A stretch of 64,000 nt of DNA, taken from Nitrospirota bacterium (GTDB lineage: Bacteria > Nitrospirota > Nitrospiria > Nitrospirales > UBA8639). The stretch lies in the NCBI GenBank assembly GCA_011088105.1, contig JAALKI010000004.1, positions 38,997 to 102,996 of the forward strand, written 5' to 3'. The notes under the pieces are model-generated. The model was not told where the DNA came from and ran no database searches. It saw only the letters and a list, made by a program, of their open reading frames with translations. Position 1 is the stretch's first letter, and each line of letters begins with the position of its first letter. This document shows positions 29,571 to 40,965 of the stretch, in pieces. Both the position numbers and the translations under genes were made by a program.

Positions 29571-30155
29571 TTATTGGGGCAATGCCAAAAGATGTTGAAT
29601 ATCCTGCGTCAACTGCTCGACCGTCTGCGGCCCAAAATACCGTTTGCGAATGCCACCCTGCCGATCGATCAACAAACTTGTTGGGAAGCCAACTACTTGG
29701 AACTGTGCTTTCACTACATTGAGTTCACTCATGAATATTGGATAGTTCATCCCCTGTTTGGCTATGAATGTGCGGATGGTCTGAGGGGTTCCAGACTCGA
29801 CCGCAATGCCCACTACATTCATCTGCTGCGCCGTGAATTGATGCGAGAGCTGCACCAACTCTGGAATTTCTTGCAGACAAGGCACGCACCATGTCCCCCA
29901 AAAATTGATGAGCACGACCTTGCCGTTAAAATCAGAGAGGGCGACTGGGGCACCATCCAAATCGTAAATGGCTGCATCTGGGACCACGGTCCATTGTCTG
30001 ACATCTGCTGCCCGTGCGCCCCCCATCAGATTTACCATAAGCATTATGCCGCAGAGCATTCCTGTGACATACCGCGTTCTCATCCAATGACGCTGCCGAT
30101 CTAGGCCACTCCGCTGATTCTCCACGGTGTCACTCTCCATACTCTCTTCAGACAA
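29571..30155 (-). CDS. TlpA-like periplasmic thioredoxin
   Basis: A 194-residue redoxin with a membrane anchor or signal segment at about 30-50 (VTGMLCGIMLMVNLMGG, ending ARAAD). The TlpA/ResA-like domain follows with active-site C90 and C93 in FWGTWCVPCLQEIPEL. Also visible are the family insert ESGTPQTIRTF and cis-Pro VVGFPTSLLIDRQG. It probably reduces disulfides on exported proteins such as cytochrome c apoproteins. It is four bases from the YyaL-type gene, so the two form an operon. Confidence 0.93.
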   Translation of the reverse strand: MSEESMESDTVENQRSGLDRQRHWMRTRYVTGMLCGIMLMVNLMGGARAADVRQWTVVPDAAIYDLDGAPVALSDFNGKVVLINFWGTWCVPCLQEIPELVQLSHQFTAQQMNVVGIAVESGTPQTIRTFIAKQGMNYPIFMSELNVVKAQFQVVGFPTSLLIDRQGGIRKRYFGPQTVEQLTQDIQHLLALPQ

Positions 30156-30279
30156 TGCTAGTCACATGTCCCTTATCTTTCTTACAGGCATCATCTAGAC
30201 TTGGTTCCCTCAACTTTGAAATAGTGCAGTAACAGCATTTACCGATTGTTGAGATTTATTGTATCAAACTCTTCGCGCT

Positions 30280-31629
30280 ATGCCAGCCAGCCCATATCGT
30301 CCAACTCCCTTAGAGATCTCCACCATGCCGCCTGGGCTTTCGTACCTCATTGCCAATGAAGCGGCCGAACGGTTCAGCTTTTATGGTATGCGGGCCATTC
30401 TCGTGGTATTCATGACAGACTATCTCATGAGTCATGATGGCAGCCTCGCCACAATGGGCGACGCCGAGGCTCGTTCATATTTTCATTTATTCACCTCAGC
30501 CGTCTACTTTTTGCCAGCGATCGGCGCCCTCATTGCCGATGTCTTTTGGGGGAAATATAAAACCATCATCACGCTCTCGCTAGTCTATTGCTTAGGGCAT
30601 GGGGTCTTGGCGCTCGATCATACACGGATGGGCTTAGCCCTAGGCTTGACACTCATCGCCATTGGATCAGGCGGAATTAAACCCTGTGTCTCCGCGCATC
30701 TGGGCGATCAGTTTGGCGCGATGAATCGACCCCTGATGGGCAAAGCTTTTGGGTGGTTTTATTTTGCCATTAATTTTGGAGCATTTCTCTCAACCATCAT
30801 TACGCCTTGGCTCCTTAACCACTATGGCCCCCATGCCGCGTTTGGCGCCCCAGGCTTCTTGATGTTGCTCGCAACCTTTTTCTTTTGGGTGGGGCGGTTG
30901 GAATATGCCCACATTCCTCCTTCGGGCATGGACGTTGTGCAGGAACTATTCAGTCATAATGGGATCCGAACAATCCTCAAGCTATCTGGGGTGTACCTAT
31001 TTGTCGCTTTTTTTTGGGCATTATACGACCAGACAGGTTCTGCTTGGGTCTTGCAAGCGAAACACATGGATCGACACTGGATGGGCATTGAGTGGCTGCC
31101 TTCACAAATTCAAGCGATTAATCCAATCTTAATCATGCTCTTTATTCCCTTGTTTTCCTATGTCATCTATCCAGCGATCCATAGGATTTTTTCCCTCACG
31201 GCACTACGGAAAATCTCCATTGGATTTTTTGTGACAGTGTTGGCCTTTGCACTCTCAGCTGAAATAGAGCGACACATTTCTGCCGGGGCCCATCCCAACA
31301 TCGGCTGGCAATTGCTCGCCTTTGCGATTATTACCGGCGCTGAGGTCATGGTCTCGATTACCTGTCTGGAGTTTTCGTATACGCAAGCCCCTAAGACCCT
31401 CAAGTCCTTTGTGATGGCACTCTTTTTGTTGTCCGTCTCCTTAGGCAACGCATTTACATCACTCGTGAATTATTGGATTCAAAACGATGATGGCACCACA
31501 TGGTTATCTGGACCAGATTATTACTGGTTTTTTGCCTTGATCATGTTGATCGTTGCCATCATTTTTCTCTTTGTCGCGCATGCCTATCAAGACAAAACGC
31601 CTTTGCCACAAGCCAATACCATTCCGTAA
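30280..31629 (+). CDS. POT/PTR2-family proton-coupled peptide transporter
   Basis: A 449-residue multi-pass membrane protein of the proton-dependent oligopeptide transporter family. It has the opening PPGLSYLIANEAAERFSFYGMRAIL (the ExxERFxYYG signature), GALIADVFWGKYKT, and GSGGIKPCVSAHLGDQF in place of the family GTGxxKPNVS. FYFAINFGAFLSTI also matches. The ATG at 30280 is used; ATG 30325 would still leave the ERFSFYG motif intact. Substrates could be di- or tripeptides or other small solutes. Confidence 0.9.
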   Translation: MPASPYRPTPLEISTMPPGLSYLIANEAAERFSFYGMRAILVVFMTDYLMSHDGSLATMGDAEARSYFHLFTSAVYFLPAIGALIADVFWGKYKTIITLSLVYCLGHGVLALDHTRMGLALGLTLIAIGSGGIKPCVSAHLGDQFGAMNRPLMGKAFGWFYFAINFGAFLSTIITPWLLNHYGPHAAFGAPGFLMLLATFFFWVGRLEYAHIPPSGMDVVQELFSHNGIRTILKLSGVYLFVAFFWALYDQTGSAWVLQAKHMDRHWMGIEWLPSQIQAINPILIMLFIPLFSYVIYPAIHRIFSLTALRKISIGFFVTVLAFALSAEIERHISAGAHPNIGWQLLAFAIITGAEVMVSITCLEFSYTQAPKTLKSFVMALFLLSVSLGNAFTSLVNYWIQNDDGTTWLSGPDYYWFFALIMLIVAIIFLFVAHAYQDKTPLPQANTIP

Positions 31630-32004
31630 AGACCAAATGGCTTTCTAGGCATGTGATTAACCTGTTAGTACCGTCAATAACCTTGTCTGACAAGGGCTTT
31701 CTGCCCTTCACGTAATTTGCCCATGTATTTTCGATGTCTTTTGAAGAGTTGACAGAGAAATACCTTACTTTTACAGCGTTTTTTGTCTGTTTGATGCGAA
31801 AGCCCCTGTAGGAAGCGATCATTGAAACATTGATCATTTCACACAAAAACCGGCTTTCGAAACTGTCTGTGGATGAGCTGTTGACAAGTTTCTTGTTTGA
31901 TAGGTCTTTTGCGGGTCAGAAGAAACGAAGATTTTTCAACCAGACTGCCCCCATTCTCCACCTACACAGAAACACGAGAGGAGCTCCTGCTATCGAGCCC
32001 CCCT
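31630..32004. other. Intergenic region between the POT gene and aspS
   Basis: A 375-base gap between the ends of two convergent genes. Small hairpin potential is visible at 31692-31708 (AAGGGC, five-base loop, GCCCTT) but no T run follows. A DnaA-like 8-of-9 nonamer (TGTGGATGA) occurs near 31867. A minus-strand open frame that covers much of it lacks a ribosome site and protein-like pattern. Nothing else is supported here. Confidence 0.4.
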
Positions 32005-33765
32005 TCAGGTATCAGTACACTGGCGAATATGGAGTTCTTTAAGTTGATCAGCAGAAACTGAAGATGGCGCCTCGGTCATCGGGCATTGAGCCCTCTGGGT
32101 TTTGGGGAAGGGAATCACATCGCGAATGGAGTCCGTGTTCCCCAATAACATCACCAGCCGGTCTAGCCCTAACGCGATCCCTCCATGCGGTGGGGCACCA
32201 AATTGCAGGGCGTCTAACAAAAATCCAAATTTTTCTTGGGCTTCGTCTTTGGTAATTCCTAAGAGGTCAAACATCTGTCGTTGGAGTTTAGGCTGATGAA
32301 TACGAATACTCCCCCCACCCACTTCAAACCCATTCAAGACCAAGTCATAGGCTTGTGCTTGTGCTTCCAGCGGATTCGATTCCAAGCAGGCACGGTCTTC
32401 TTCACGAGGCGCCGTGAACGGATGATGTATGGCCACATGACGTTGGGTCTCCTGGTCAAATTCCAACAAGGGAAAATCCAACACCCAGAGGGGTTCCCAG
32501 CGATTCGGTTCAATCAATTTCAGATCTTCGGCTAAGTACAGTCGAAGGCGTCCTAACACCTCGTGCACAATGGCGACGTTATCCGCGACGAACAAGAGCA
32601 AATCACCAGGCTGGGCCTCCGGCAATGCCTGACGCAATGCGGCTGAATCAAGAAATTTCGCAATGACCGAATCCAGTTGCCAATCTTGAGCAATTTTCAC
32701 CCATGCTAGCCCCTTTGCCCCGAATCCTTTGGCCACATCAATGAGACCATCGATTTTGCTTCGTGACAAGTTGGCTCCATTCTTGACGATGAGCGCTTTG
32801 ACAGCTCCGCCTTTTTCCACGGTCTCCCGGAACACTTTAAACTCGCTTTTAGCAGCCATTTCTTGCAAATCTTGAATGCGCAATCCAAAACGCCTGTCTG
32901 GCTTATCCGTGCCATAGTTGGCCATGGCCTCCTGATAACTCATACGAGGAAAGGGCGTCGGCAAAGTCACGCCCGCTGCTTCTTTGACGATATGCACAAT
33001 CATCTCCTCGCTGAGCGCCAACACGTCTTCCCGTTCGACAAACGACATCTCCATATCAATCTGTGTAAATTCTGGCTGTCGATCTAATCGGAGATCTTCA
33101 TCACGAAAACATCGTGCAATTTGGTAATAACGATCGGTTCCGCCAATCATCAGAATTTGCTTGAATAATTGCGGTGACTGCGGCAAAGCAAAAAACTCAC
33201 CGAGGTTGACACGACTGGGCACCAAATAATCTCTCGCCCCTTCTGGTGTACTTTTTGTCAAAATCGGCGTTTCAATTTCCAGGAACCCCCGGTTATGGAG
33301 GAAGCATCGTGTCTGATGTGTGACCTCATGTCGAAGTCGAAGCAGCCGTTGCATGACAGGACGCCGGAGATCGAGATACCGATGTCTAAGCCGTAAGGCT
33401 TCTGTGACATGCCCGTCATCTTCAATAAGAAACGGGGTTGTCTGCGAAGCATTTAAAATATTGAGGGTTTCAACTTCGACTTCAATCCTTCCAGTAGGCA
33501 AATTGGGATTCTCCGATCCTTCCGGTCTTCTAACCACTTGCCCAATGACATGAATGACAAACTCCCCACGAAGGACATGTGCCTGTTCATGAGAAGCGAG
33601 GTGTTTTTCAGAATCAAACACAATTTGTGTCACACCCTCTCGATCACGCAAATCAATAAAGATCACACCTCCATGATTTCGATGCCCTTGGACCCATCCC
33701 ACTAAGGACACGGTTTGATCAACATGAGCTTGGGTGAGTTCCGCACAATGATGAGTTCGTATCAT
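32005..33765 (-). CDS. aspS: Aspartyl-tRNA synthetase
   Basis: A class II aminoacyl-tRNA synthetase of 586 residues. The N-terminal OB-fold anticodon domain has VSLVGWVQGHRNHGG. Motif 2 is in FRDEDLRLDRQPEFTQIDMEMSF (around 220). Motif 3 is GIALGLDRLVMLLGNTDSIRDVIPFPK near 535-560, with the C-terminal PMTEAPS typical of bacterial-type AspRS. A GAD insertion sits in the middle. It could be discriminating or able to charge tRNA-Asn too, which depends on asnS and gatCAB elsewhere. Confidence 0.97.
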   Translation of the reverse strand: MIRTHHCAELTQAHVDQTVSLVGWVQGHRNHGGVIFIDLRDREGVTQIVFDSEKHLASHEQAHVLRGEFVIHVIGQVVRRPEGSENPNLPTGRIEVEVETLNILNASQTTPFLIEDDGHVTEALRLRHRYLDLRRPVMQRLLRLRHEVTHQTRCFLHNRGFLEIETPILTKSTPEGARDYLVPSRVNLGEFFALPQSPQLFKQILMIGGTDRYYQIARCFRDEDLRLDRQPEFTQIDMEMSFVEREDVLALSEEMIVHIVKEAAGVTLPTPFPRMSYQEAMANYGTDKPDRRFGLRIQDLQEMAAKSEFKVFRETVEKGGAVKALIVKNGANLSRSKIDGLIDVAKGFGAKGLAWVKIAQDWQLDSVIAKFLDSAALRQALPEAQPGDLLLFVADNVAIVHEVLGRLRLYLAEDLKLIEPNRWEPLWVLDFPLLEFDQETQRHVAIHHPFTAPREEDRACLESNPLEAQAQAYDLVLNGFEVGGGSIRIHQPKLQRQMFDLLGITKDEAQEKFGFLLDALQFGAPPHGGIALGLDRLVMLLGNTDSIRDVIPFPKTQRAQCPMTEAPSSVSADQLKELHIRQCTDT

Positions 33766-33822
33766 AGTTTTCTTAAAAGGGAAGGCGTTTCATCCCTTCT
33801 TTCCGCACCTTGCATCAGCACA

Positions 33823-34692
33823 TTATTGTTTCAAGGTCCGTCGGCTTGGGGTTAACGAGGCTGTTCCACGTTGTTGCCCTTCTTTTCTTGGATTTGGCTT
33901 TCTCGAACGCGTCGGCGGGACATGGCCCACTGTTCGCATCTGCGTTTCTTCTGTTGACAACTGGCGAGAGGAATCACATAGCAGGGCTCGCAAGGCATTG
34001 GCTTCTTTGTCTGTGAGGTAACGATGTGCTCCAATCGGAATGTCTCCCAGAGACAAGGGACCAAACCGCACACGCCGCAAACGCAAGACTTGGTGTCCCA
34101 CTGCTTCCAGCATTCGCTTGACCTGATGCTGCCTTCCTTCATGAATGGTCATCTCGACCCAAGAGTTGACTTTTGCCTTGCCAGATTTTTTGACTCTGGC
34201 TGGAGCTGTTGGACCATCGTTCAATACCATGCCCTGCTCCAGTCTCGCAATCTCTTGATTATTGAGCACCCCTGCTACCTTGACGAGATAGCTCTTGGGA
34301 ATTTTGAAACGTGGATGCAGACAAGCTTGCGCCACATCTCCATTATTGGTAAGCAATAAAAGCCCCTCACTATCATAATCCAACCGTCCAACAGGAAATA
34401 CTCTGGCACGAATGCCTTTCAACAAATCGGCAATGGTGGAACGACCTAATGGATCTCTCATGCTCGTGACACATCCTGGAGGTTTATTGAGCATGAGAAA
34501 AACATCAGGCTCTGTGGACTTGATATGCCGACCATCCACTTTGACGTGATCACGCGAAGGATCAATACTGACCCCCATGGTGCAGATGACTTCACCATTG
34601 ACCGTCACCTGTCCAGATCGAATCATGGTTTCTGCTTGCCGGCGAGAGGCTAACCCACTTGCCGCAATGACTTTTTGAAGCCTGACTTGCAT
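33823..34692 (-). CDS. Pseudouridine synthase of the RsuA/RluB family
   Basis: A 289-residue rRNA-modifying enzyme. The S4 domain (QVRLQKVIAASGLASRRQAETMI) occupies the first 60 residues. The catalytic core has D105 in VGRLDYDSEGLLLLTNNGD, with LNKPPGCVTS before it and GRQHQVKRMLEAVGH after it. A basic, low-complexity tail ends the protein. RluB- or RsuA-type target choice (23S or 16S) is not certain. The start at 34692 avoids overlapping guaA and lies 16 bases after its stop. Confidence 0.92.
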   Translation of the reverse strand: MQVRLQKVIAASGLASRRQAETMIRSGQVTVNGEVICTMGVSIDPSRDHVKVDGRHIKSTEPDVFLMLNKPPGCVTSMRDPLGRSTIADLLKGIRARVFPVGRLDYDSEGLLLLTNNGDVAQACLHPRFKIPKSYLVKVAGVLNNQEIARLEQGMVLNDGPTAPARVKKSGKAKVNSWVEMTIHEGRQHQVKRMLEAVGHQVLRLRRVRFGPLSLGDIPIGAHRYLTDKEANALRALLCDSSRQLSTEETQMRTVGHVPPTRSRKPNPRKEGQQRGTASLTPSRRTLKQ

Positions 34693-34708
34693 AGAAGTCG
34701 TTGCGTCC

Positions 34709-36265
34709 TTATTCCCACTCAATGGTGCTAGGCGGTTTTGAACTGATGTCGTAGACAACTCGGTTCACACCTGACACCGCATTAATAATCCGATTAGAGA
34801 GCCGTGCGAGGACATCATGCGGAATCTTAGCCCAGTCCGCCGTCATCCCATCAACGCTTGTCACCGCCCGTACGGCTAGGACATGTTCATACGTCCGCCG
34901 ATCCCCCATCACGCCTACGGTACGAATAGGCAGTAAGACTGCAAACACCTGCCAGATCTCTCGATATAAACCCGATTGCCTGATTTCATCATCCACAATC
35001 GCATCAGCTTCCCGCAGCATTGCCAGCCGTTCCGGTGTTACACTGCCCAAAATCCTGACAGCCAATCCAGGGCCAGGAAATGGATGGCGATGAATCATGT
35101 CTTCCGGTAACCCCAGTTCTTCTCCAAGTTTTCGCACTTCGTCCTTGAACAGCTCTCGAAGCGGCTCGATCACTTTCAATTTCATGCGTGCCGGCAGCCC
35201 GCCCACATTGTGATGGGTCTTAATTGTGGCGGAAGGTCCTTTCGCGCTGATACTTTCAATCACATCAGGATACAACGTGCCTTGGACGAGAAACTCCACA
35301 CGTCCAATCGCCTTGGCCTCCTTGTCAAAGGCTTTAATGAATTCTCGACCAATGATTTTTCGTTTCTGTTCAGGATTTGCGACATGCGCTAATGCCCGAA
35401 GAAAATCATCGGTATGGTCTCTGATTCGGAATTGAAAGTCAGCATACGAGGAAAAGACCTGTTCCAGCTGAGCTGACTCATGTTTCCGGAGCAACCCATT
35501 ATCAATGAACACACATGTCAGTTGCTTGCCAATTGCATGATGTGTCAACGCTGCTGCTACAGAGGAATCCACGCCTCCACTCAACCCGCAAATTACCCGC
35601 CGTGTCCCAACGGTCTCTCGAATATCATGAACGGTTTTCTGTAAAAACGAGCTCATGGTCCATGATGGTTGGCATTGGCAAATGTCATGGACAAAATTCC
35701 GAAGAATGGCTGTCCCATTTGTGGTGTGAACCACTTCTGGATGAAATTGCAAACAAAAAATCTTCTTGCCATTGGTGACTGATTTCATAGCCGCAATCGG
35801 GACGCTTGGCGTATGGGCCATAATCGAAAATCCTGGAGGCACGGCCTCAATATGATCGCCATGCGACATCCACACAGGAAACGTGCGTTGTGGCGAGACG
35901 CCTTTAAATAAGTCATGCTCGTCGGTAACGGTCAGATCCGCACGGCCAAACTCTCTGCGTTCTGCACATCCCACAGCTCCTCCCAGCTTCTGTGCCAGAA
36001 GTTGCATGCCATAACAAATACCGAGCAACGGAATGTCTTTTTCCAGAATCGCAGATATCCATGAGGGAGCCACAACTTCTGTCACACTAGCTGGCCCCCC
36101 AGAAAAAATGATTCCCTTGGGATTCAACGCTTGAATGGTTTCTAGGGAAGAGGAAGATGGCAGGATCACAGAATGCACCTGTGCTTCACGGATTCGCCGC
36201 GCAATGAGCTGGGTGTACTGGGACCCGAAATCAAGGATCACAATGTTTTCATGACAAGACGGCAT
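34709..36265 (-). CDS. guaA: GMP synthase (glutamine-hydrolysing)
   Basis: Converts XMP to GMP, 518 residues. The N-terminal glutaminase domain has C84 in [10 protein letters not shown]. The ATP pyrophosphatase domain has the P-loop GLSGGVDSS near 230. The C-terminal dimerisation domain ends [14 protein letters not shown]. It lies 58 bases downstream of guaB, so the two last steps of GMP synthesis are adjacent and co-oriented. Confidence 0.98.
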   Translation of the reverse strand: MPSCHENIVILDFGSQYTQLIARRIREAQVHSVILPSSSSLETIQALNPKGIIFSGGPASVTEVVAPSWISAILEKDIPLLGICYGMQLLAQKLGGAVGCAERREFGRADLTVTDEHDLFKGVSPQRTFPVWMSHGDHIEAVPPGFSIMAHTPSVPIAAMKSVTNGKKIFCLQFHPEVVHTTNGTAILRNFVHDICQCQPSWTMSSFLQKTVHDIRETVGTRRVICGLSGGVDSSVAAALTHHAIGKQLTCVFIDNGLLRKHESAQLEQVFSSYADFQFRIRDHTDDFLRALAHVANPEQKRKIIGREFIKAFDKEAKAIGRVEFLVQGTLYPDVIESISAKGPSATIKTHHNVGGLPARMKLKVIEPLRELFKDEVRKLGEELGLPEDMIHRHPFPGPGLAVRILGSVTPERLAMLREADAIVDDEIRQSGLYREIWQVFAVLLPIRTVGVMGDRRTYEHVLAVRAVTSVDGMTADWAKIPHDVLARLSNRIINAVSGVNRVVYDISSKPPSTIEWE

Positions 36266-36323
36266 GTTGGGAAGATTGCTGAGAACTGAACCGTGTTGAC
36301 TAATGAGGAGAGAAACCGGAAGC

Positions 36324-37790
36324 CTATTCTACCTCAGCTCGATAATTCGGCGCTTCCTTTGTCACGACGACATCATGGACATGTCCTTCACGAAGACCAG
36401 CCTGTGTCAATCGAATAAATTGTGCTTTCTCTTGAAATTCAGGAATCGACCGACATCCACAATAGGCCATGCCCGCTTTGATCCCACCGACTAGTTGATA
36501 TACGAGTTTTAACAGTGGTCCTTTGAAGGGAACCCGTGCCTCAATGCCTTCAGGCACCAATTTGGCCCCAGACTGACCTTCTTGTTTATATCGGTCTTTT
36601 CCTCCTCGCTCCAGGGCACCCAGGGACCCCATGCCACGATATTCTTTATAGGTTCGCCCTTGAAAAAGGACCGTCTCACCAGGGGATTCTTCAGCCCCAG
36701 CAAAGAGTGACCCAATCATGACGGCTGAAGCACCGACTGCTAAGGCCTTGCTAATATCCCCTGAATATTTAATGCCTCCATCGGCAATGACGGGAATTCC
36801 CGATCCGTGTAGCGCGTTGGCACAATCAGCGACGGCCGTGAGTTGTGGAACTCCCGCACCCGATACCACTCGTGTTGTACAAATTGATCCAGGTCCGACA
36901 CCAACTTTCACCGCATCCGCTCCACTCTCTGCCAGTTCCTTAGCCGCCTCGGCCGTGGCAATATTGCCCGCAATCACGTCCACTGCTGGATATTGGGCTT
37001 TAATCCACTTCACCATATCAATGACAGCCTGTGAATGCCCATGCGCCGTATCAACCACCACCACGTCGACCCCTGTTTTGACAAGACTCGTTGCTCGTTC
37101 CTTGGCTTCCGCTCCAACGCCCACAGCCGCTCCAACACGCAGCCGCCCATGTTCATCTTTACACGCATGCGGATATTTGATTTGTTTTTGAATATCTTTG
37201 ATGGTGATCAGGCCTTTTAATTCATAGTCATTATTCACAACAGGAAGTTTTTCAATCCGATGTTCATGGAGGATTTCTCTCGCTTTCGCTAAGCTTGTGC
37301 CTTCGGGAACGGTCACAAGCTTTCCGCGTGTCATGACCTGAGAAATCTTGAGATCCATCCGACTCTCAAACCGAAGGTCACGGTTAGTCAAGATACCCAC
37401 CAATTTTTTTTCCTGTGTCACTGGAATGCCAGAAATCCGGTAGGTCTCCATAATATGATGGGCATCCCGAATCGTTTGGTCTGGCGCAATGGTGATGGGA
37501 TCCAAGATCATCCCGCTTTCTGATTTTTTTACCTTGTCGACTTCGATGCTCTGGACGTCTATGGAAAGCGCTCGATGAATGACGCCCAATCCGCCTTCAC
37601 GTGCAATGGCAATAGCCAACCGCCCTTCAGTTACCGTATCCATAGCCGCACTCAACAGCGGAATGTTAATCTGAATATTCCGTGTGACGGAAGTCCGTGT
37701 ATCGATGTCCGTCGGCATGACCTCAGACTTTGCTGGGATCAAAACTACATCATCAAATGTCAGACCAACTCGGCTGGCGTTATCCCACAC
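36324..37790 (-). CDS. guaB: IMP dehydrogenase
   Basis: The first committed step of GMP synthesis (IMP to XMP, NAD-dependent), 488 residues. A TIM-barrel catalytic domain carries C304 in [18 protein letters not shown]. Two CBS regulatory domains (about 92-205) are inserted between strands. [14 protein letters not shown] and the flap segment [11 protein letters not shown] follow. Translation starts at GTG 37790 behind GAGGAG, 14 bases after the stop of the upstream NHL-repeat gene. Confidence 0.98.
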   Translation of the reverse strand: MWDNASRVGLTFDDVVLIPAKSEVMPTDIDTRTSVTRNIQINIPLLSAAMDTVTEGRLAIAIAREGGLGVIHRALSIDVQSIEVDKVKKSESGMILDPITIAPDQTIRDAHHIMETYRISGIPVTQEKKLVGILTNRDLRFESRMDLKISQVMTRGKLVTVPEGTSLAKAREILHEHRIEKLPVVNNDYELKGLITIKDIQKQIKYPHACKDEHGRLRVGAAVGVGAEAKERATSLVKTGVDVVVVDTAHGHSQAVIDMVKWIKAQYPAVDVIAGNIATAEAAKELAESGADAVKVGVGPGSICTTRVVSGAGVPQLTAVADCANALHGSGIPVIADGGIKYSGDISKALAVGASAVMIGSLFAGAEESPGETVLFQGRTYKEYRGMGSLGALERGGKDRYKQEGQSGAKLVPEGIEARVPFKGPLLKLVYQLVGGIKAGMAYCGCRSIPEFQEKAQFIRLTQAGLREGHVHDVVVTKEAPNYRAEVE

Positions 37791-37804
37791 AAACGATCTC
37801 CTCG

Positions 37805-40771
37805 TTAGGTTTCTACACGTTCTTGTAAGGCAGGAATTGTTGCAGATTCGTCACGAATATGGTCTTCTGCATCCTCTGCAGGCATAAAGTGTTGAACCCG
37901 CATATTCCCACTATCCACCACAAACAGATGGCCTCGTGCATCCACGCTCAAACCATACGGAAAGTTAAATTGCCCTTTCCCGTTTCCAAAACCACCCCAT
38001 TGCGTTAGGAAATTTCCATCCCGGTCGAATTTTTGAATGCGCTGATTCCCTGTATCAGAGATAAACACATCACCATTGCCATCAACCGTAATCCCCCATG
38101 GCGAACGAAATTGTCCTGGCTCTTGCGCTAATGCGCTACTCGCATGGCCTGCACCACCACCGACCCCCCACTTGGCAATCAATTGTGGAAGCACATTGGT
38201 ACTTGTATCAAACTTCAGGACACGATGGTTGCCCATGTCGACAACGTACACGGAGCCATCAGTCTGATCAACAGCAACGCCGCGTGCAAAGTAAAATTGG
38301 CCATCGTTATTCCCAAAACTCCCCCATTGCATGACAAATTCCCCATCCATATCGAGCTTTTGCACTCGAAAGTTTGCGCTATCTGTCACGTACATGTAAC
38401 CCCGAACGCGATCGATTGCCACACCCCATGGAGCATTGAACTGTCCTTCCCCATTCCCGCGTCCGCCAAATTTCCTGAGGTATTGCCCAAGCTTGCCATC
38501 AAATTTTTGAATGCGGTGGTTATTGGTGTCCGCGACATAGACATTGTCGTCTCCATCACAGGCGACGCCCGTCGGATTATGAAAGTTGCCATTCGATGAT
38601 CCGAAATTTCCCCATAGCAAAATAAAGTTTCCATTATTTTCAAATTTTTGGATCCGGTTGTTTCCGTTATCCACGACAAAAACTGATCCTTGTCGATCAA
38701 TGGTCATGCCGTACATTGGGCTCATGAATTCTCCACCATGGAGCAGAGACGCCCCTCGACCAGGTTTTCCCCACGTGGCCATACATACATACCCAGACGT
38801 ATTCAGAAGAATGCTGGTGCTGGCTGGAACGGAAATGTTGTTCCCGGCATCTTTAAACCAGACATAGACTGTTTTCGAGCCATCCCCTGGTGACAAGGTA
38901 AACGGAATCGTCGCACCAAAAACATGTTCCGGATCGACATCGATCCACCCTGGAAGGGTCGCGCTCGGCGTCATGGGGTTTTCTGAAACAAAGTAGCCTG
39001 TGACTCCTGTATCCATATCTTTGGCTGAAATCGTGGCGACCACATCCAAAGAATTTGTCATATAAGCCCAATGGTTAAGAACAATATCCGCATTTTGCGG
39101 AGCAGCCATATCAATCAAGACAGGAACCACCGACTGTTCTTGCGATAAAAAGCTCTCTCCACCGTCTTCATTGACCGACGTCAGCGCATAATAATAGTGG
39201 GTGTTATTCGTCAATCCCGTATGATGAAACGGACTCGTCACGCCTTCAATTTTTGTTGCTGTTTGAGGCGTCAAGTCTTGGGTTGTACCAAAATATAAGT
39301 TATAGGCCACTGCACCTGGCACATCAAACCAGCTGAGAATCGATTCGGTATCTCCGGGTTTTGCCACTAGGCTTGCCACTTCTGGGGCATCTCCATCCCC
39401 ACCCTGCTGTTGTTGGGCTTGTTGTTCTTTTCCACGGTTTAATTCTTCTTCTGTTGGAGCAAACTTCATCACGCGATTATTGCCGCTATCTACAACATAG
39501 ACATAGCCTTCACCATCAACCGCAATGCCGGATGGAAAATTCAGTTGGCCTTCGGTCAAACCACGATTGCCCCATGAGCATAGATAGGTGCCATGCGAAT
39601 CAAATTTTTGAACGCGGTGGTTGGCACTATCCACGACATAGAGATTCCCAAGCGCATCACAGGACACACCCCATGGAGATTTCAGTTGTCCAGGAGCATT
39701 CCCTTCTTTTCCCCATTTCGCTAGAAAGTTTCCACGATTATCAAATTTTTGAATACGATGGTTGCCTTCATCGGCAACAAACACATTCCCAACAAAATCA
39801 ACAGCCAACCCGCGAGGATAGAAGAATGCTCCGTCAAAGCTCCCATCACGTCCCCAATGGATTAATGGAGTCCCATCTGGTTGAAACTTTTGCACACGCG
39901 CATTGCTGGTATCTGAAACATAGAGCGTCCCTTGAGAGTCAGTCGCGACACCCCATGGGACATCAAACTTCCCAGCTTCCGCGCCCCTCCACGCAAACCC
40001 AAACTTTCCCCAAGCATGAACAAAATTCCCATGGCTATCGAATTTCTGGACTCGGTTATTCCCGCTATCAGCGACATAGACTGTTCCATCAGAAGACGTG
40101 GCCAACCCGCGAGGATAATAAAAGGTTCCATCTTCAGAATCAGGGTCTCCCCCCCATCGCTCTAAAAACTTGCCATGCTTGTCGAATTTTTGAATAGAAT
40201 GATTGTCGGTATCGGCAACATAGATGTTGCCGTCCTGATCAAGCGCAATGCCAGTGGGCGATTTAAATTCTCCATCATCGACCCCCTCTTCTCCAAATTG
40301 CATGACTGGCAGGTATGGAGACGCAATGGTCATGACTTCTTCAGATTCCGGGCTCTCTCCTTCTGAAGTCACTACGGTGACAATGTAGTGATAACAAGTT
40401 CCATTGGCTAAATCATTATGGACATATGGGCTCGAAGCTCCCTCGATACAATTCCCTTTTTCTTTTGTGACACCAAGAATCGGGTTAAAATCATCTCTAC
40501 TGGCAATCGGCCGTGTCAGCTCCGAGGGCTTGATCACCACACCTTTCGTGGTTAAAAAATAGAGGTTGTAATACAGCGCATCCGCAACAGAATTCCACGA
40601 AATGGTAATAGAACCATTTCCAGGCTCTGCCCGAATACCTGTTGGAGCGGGAGGGAGATTGTCCTCTTGCCCGTCACCAGCCCCCCATTCTTCTTCATTT
40701 CCTGTGATGTTAAGTCTATTCTGAAGCCATGGTGACATACGATCATTTCCTCTCGTGAACCAAACATTCAT
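37805..40771 (-). CDS. Large NHL-repeat and FN3-like domain protein, two predicted beta propellers
   Basis: A 988-residue protein with two sets of six NHL repeats, so it would form two six-bladed beta propellers. Every repeat carries a version of the motif [11 protein letters not shown] fibronectin-type-III-like domain ([19 protein letters not shown]...) comes first. A second FN3-like and an Ig-like segment (about 430-630) separate the propellers. The start at 40771 follows AGGGGG and gives no signal peptide; an upstream start would add 43 residues without one either. NHL proteins bind RNA, proteins or polysaccharides; the ligand here is unknown. It directly precedes guaB. Confidence 0.9.
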   Translation of the reverse strand: MNVWFTRGNDRMSPWLQNRLNITGNEEEWGAGDGQEDNLPPAPTGIRAEPGNGSITISWNSVADALYYNLYFLTTKGVVIKPSELTRPIASRDDFNPILGVTKEKGNCIEGASSPYVHNDLANGTCYHYIVTVVTSEGESPESEEVMTIASPYLPVMQFGEEGVDDGEFKSPTGIALDQDGNIYVADTDNHSIQKFDKHGKFLERWGGDPDSEDGTFYYPRGLATSSDGTVYVADSGNNRVQKFDSHGNFVHAWGKFGFAWRGAEAGKFDVPWGVATDSQGTLYVSDTSNARVQKFQPDGTPLIHWGRDGSFDGAFFYPRGLAVDFVGNVFVADEGNHRIQKFDNRGNFLAKWGKEGNAPGQLKSPWGVSCDALGNLYVVDSANHRVQKFDSHGTYLCSWGNRGLTEGQLNFPSGIAVDGEGYVYVVDSGNNRVMKFAPTEEELNRGKEQQAQQQQGGDGDAPEVASLVAKPGDTESILSWFDVPGAVAYNLYFGTTQDLTPQTATKIEGVTSPFHHTGLTNNTHYYYALTSVNEDGGESFLSQEQSVVPVLIDMAAPQNADIVLNHWAYMTNSLDVVATISAKDMDTGVTGYFVSENPMTPSATLPGWIDVDPEHVFGATIPFTLSPGDGSKTVYVWFKDAGNNISVPASTSILLNTSGYVCMATWGKPGRGASLLHGGEFMSPMYGMTIDRQGSVFVVDNGNNRIQKFENNGNFILLWGNFGSSNGNFHNPTGVACDGDDNVYVADTNNHRIQKFDGKLGQYLRKFGGRGNGEGQFNAPWGVAIDRVRGYMYVTDSANFRVQKLDMDGEFVMQWGSFGNNDGQFYFARGVAVDQTDGSVYVVDMGNHRVLKFDTSTNVLPQLIAKWGVGGGAGHASSALAQEPGQFRSPWGITVDGNGDVFISDTGNQRIQKFDRDGNFLTQWGGFGNGKGQFNFPYGLSVDARGHLFVVDSGNMRVQHFMPAEDAEDHIRDESATIPALQERVET

Positions 40772-40965
40772 AACGATCCCCCTGCAAAACTTTAGTGAGA
40801 ATGCGGAAGCATTTCCACCGTAATCATGCTGATTGTAAAACAAGAAAGTATTCGACTGGGATAGGCAAAATTTCTCAAATAAAACCAGGTACTTAGGCAA
40901 GAAAGTCTAACAAGGGGGTTTTTAGGAAGTCAAGGTAGACTTCTCTACACAGGAAGACACCAAAT

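Noticed and set aside
31692..31708. Hairpin AAGGGC-loop-GCCCTT as a terminator for the POT gene
   Set aside because: No T run follows the stem, so intrinsic termination is not supported.
36303..37887. Open plus-strand frames opposite guaB
   Set aside because: Shadows of the strongly conserved guaB frame.
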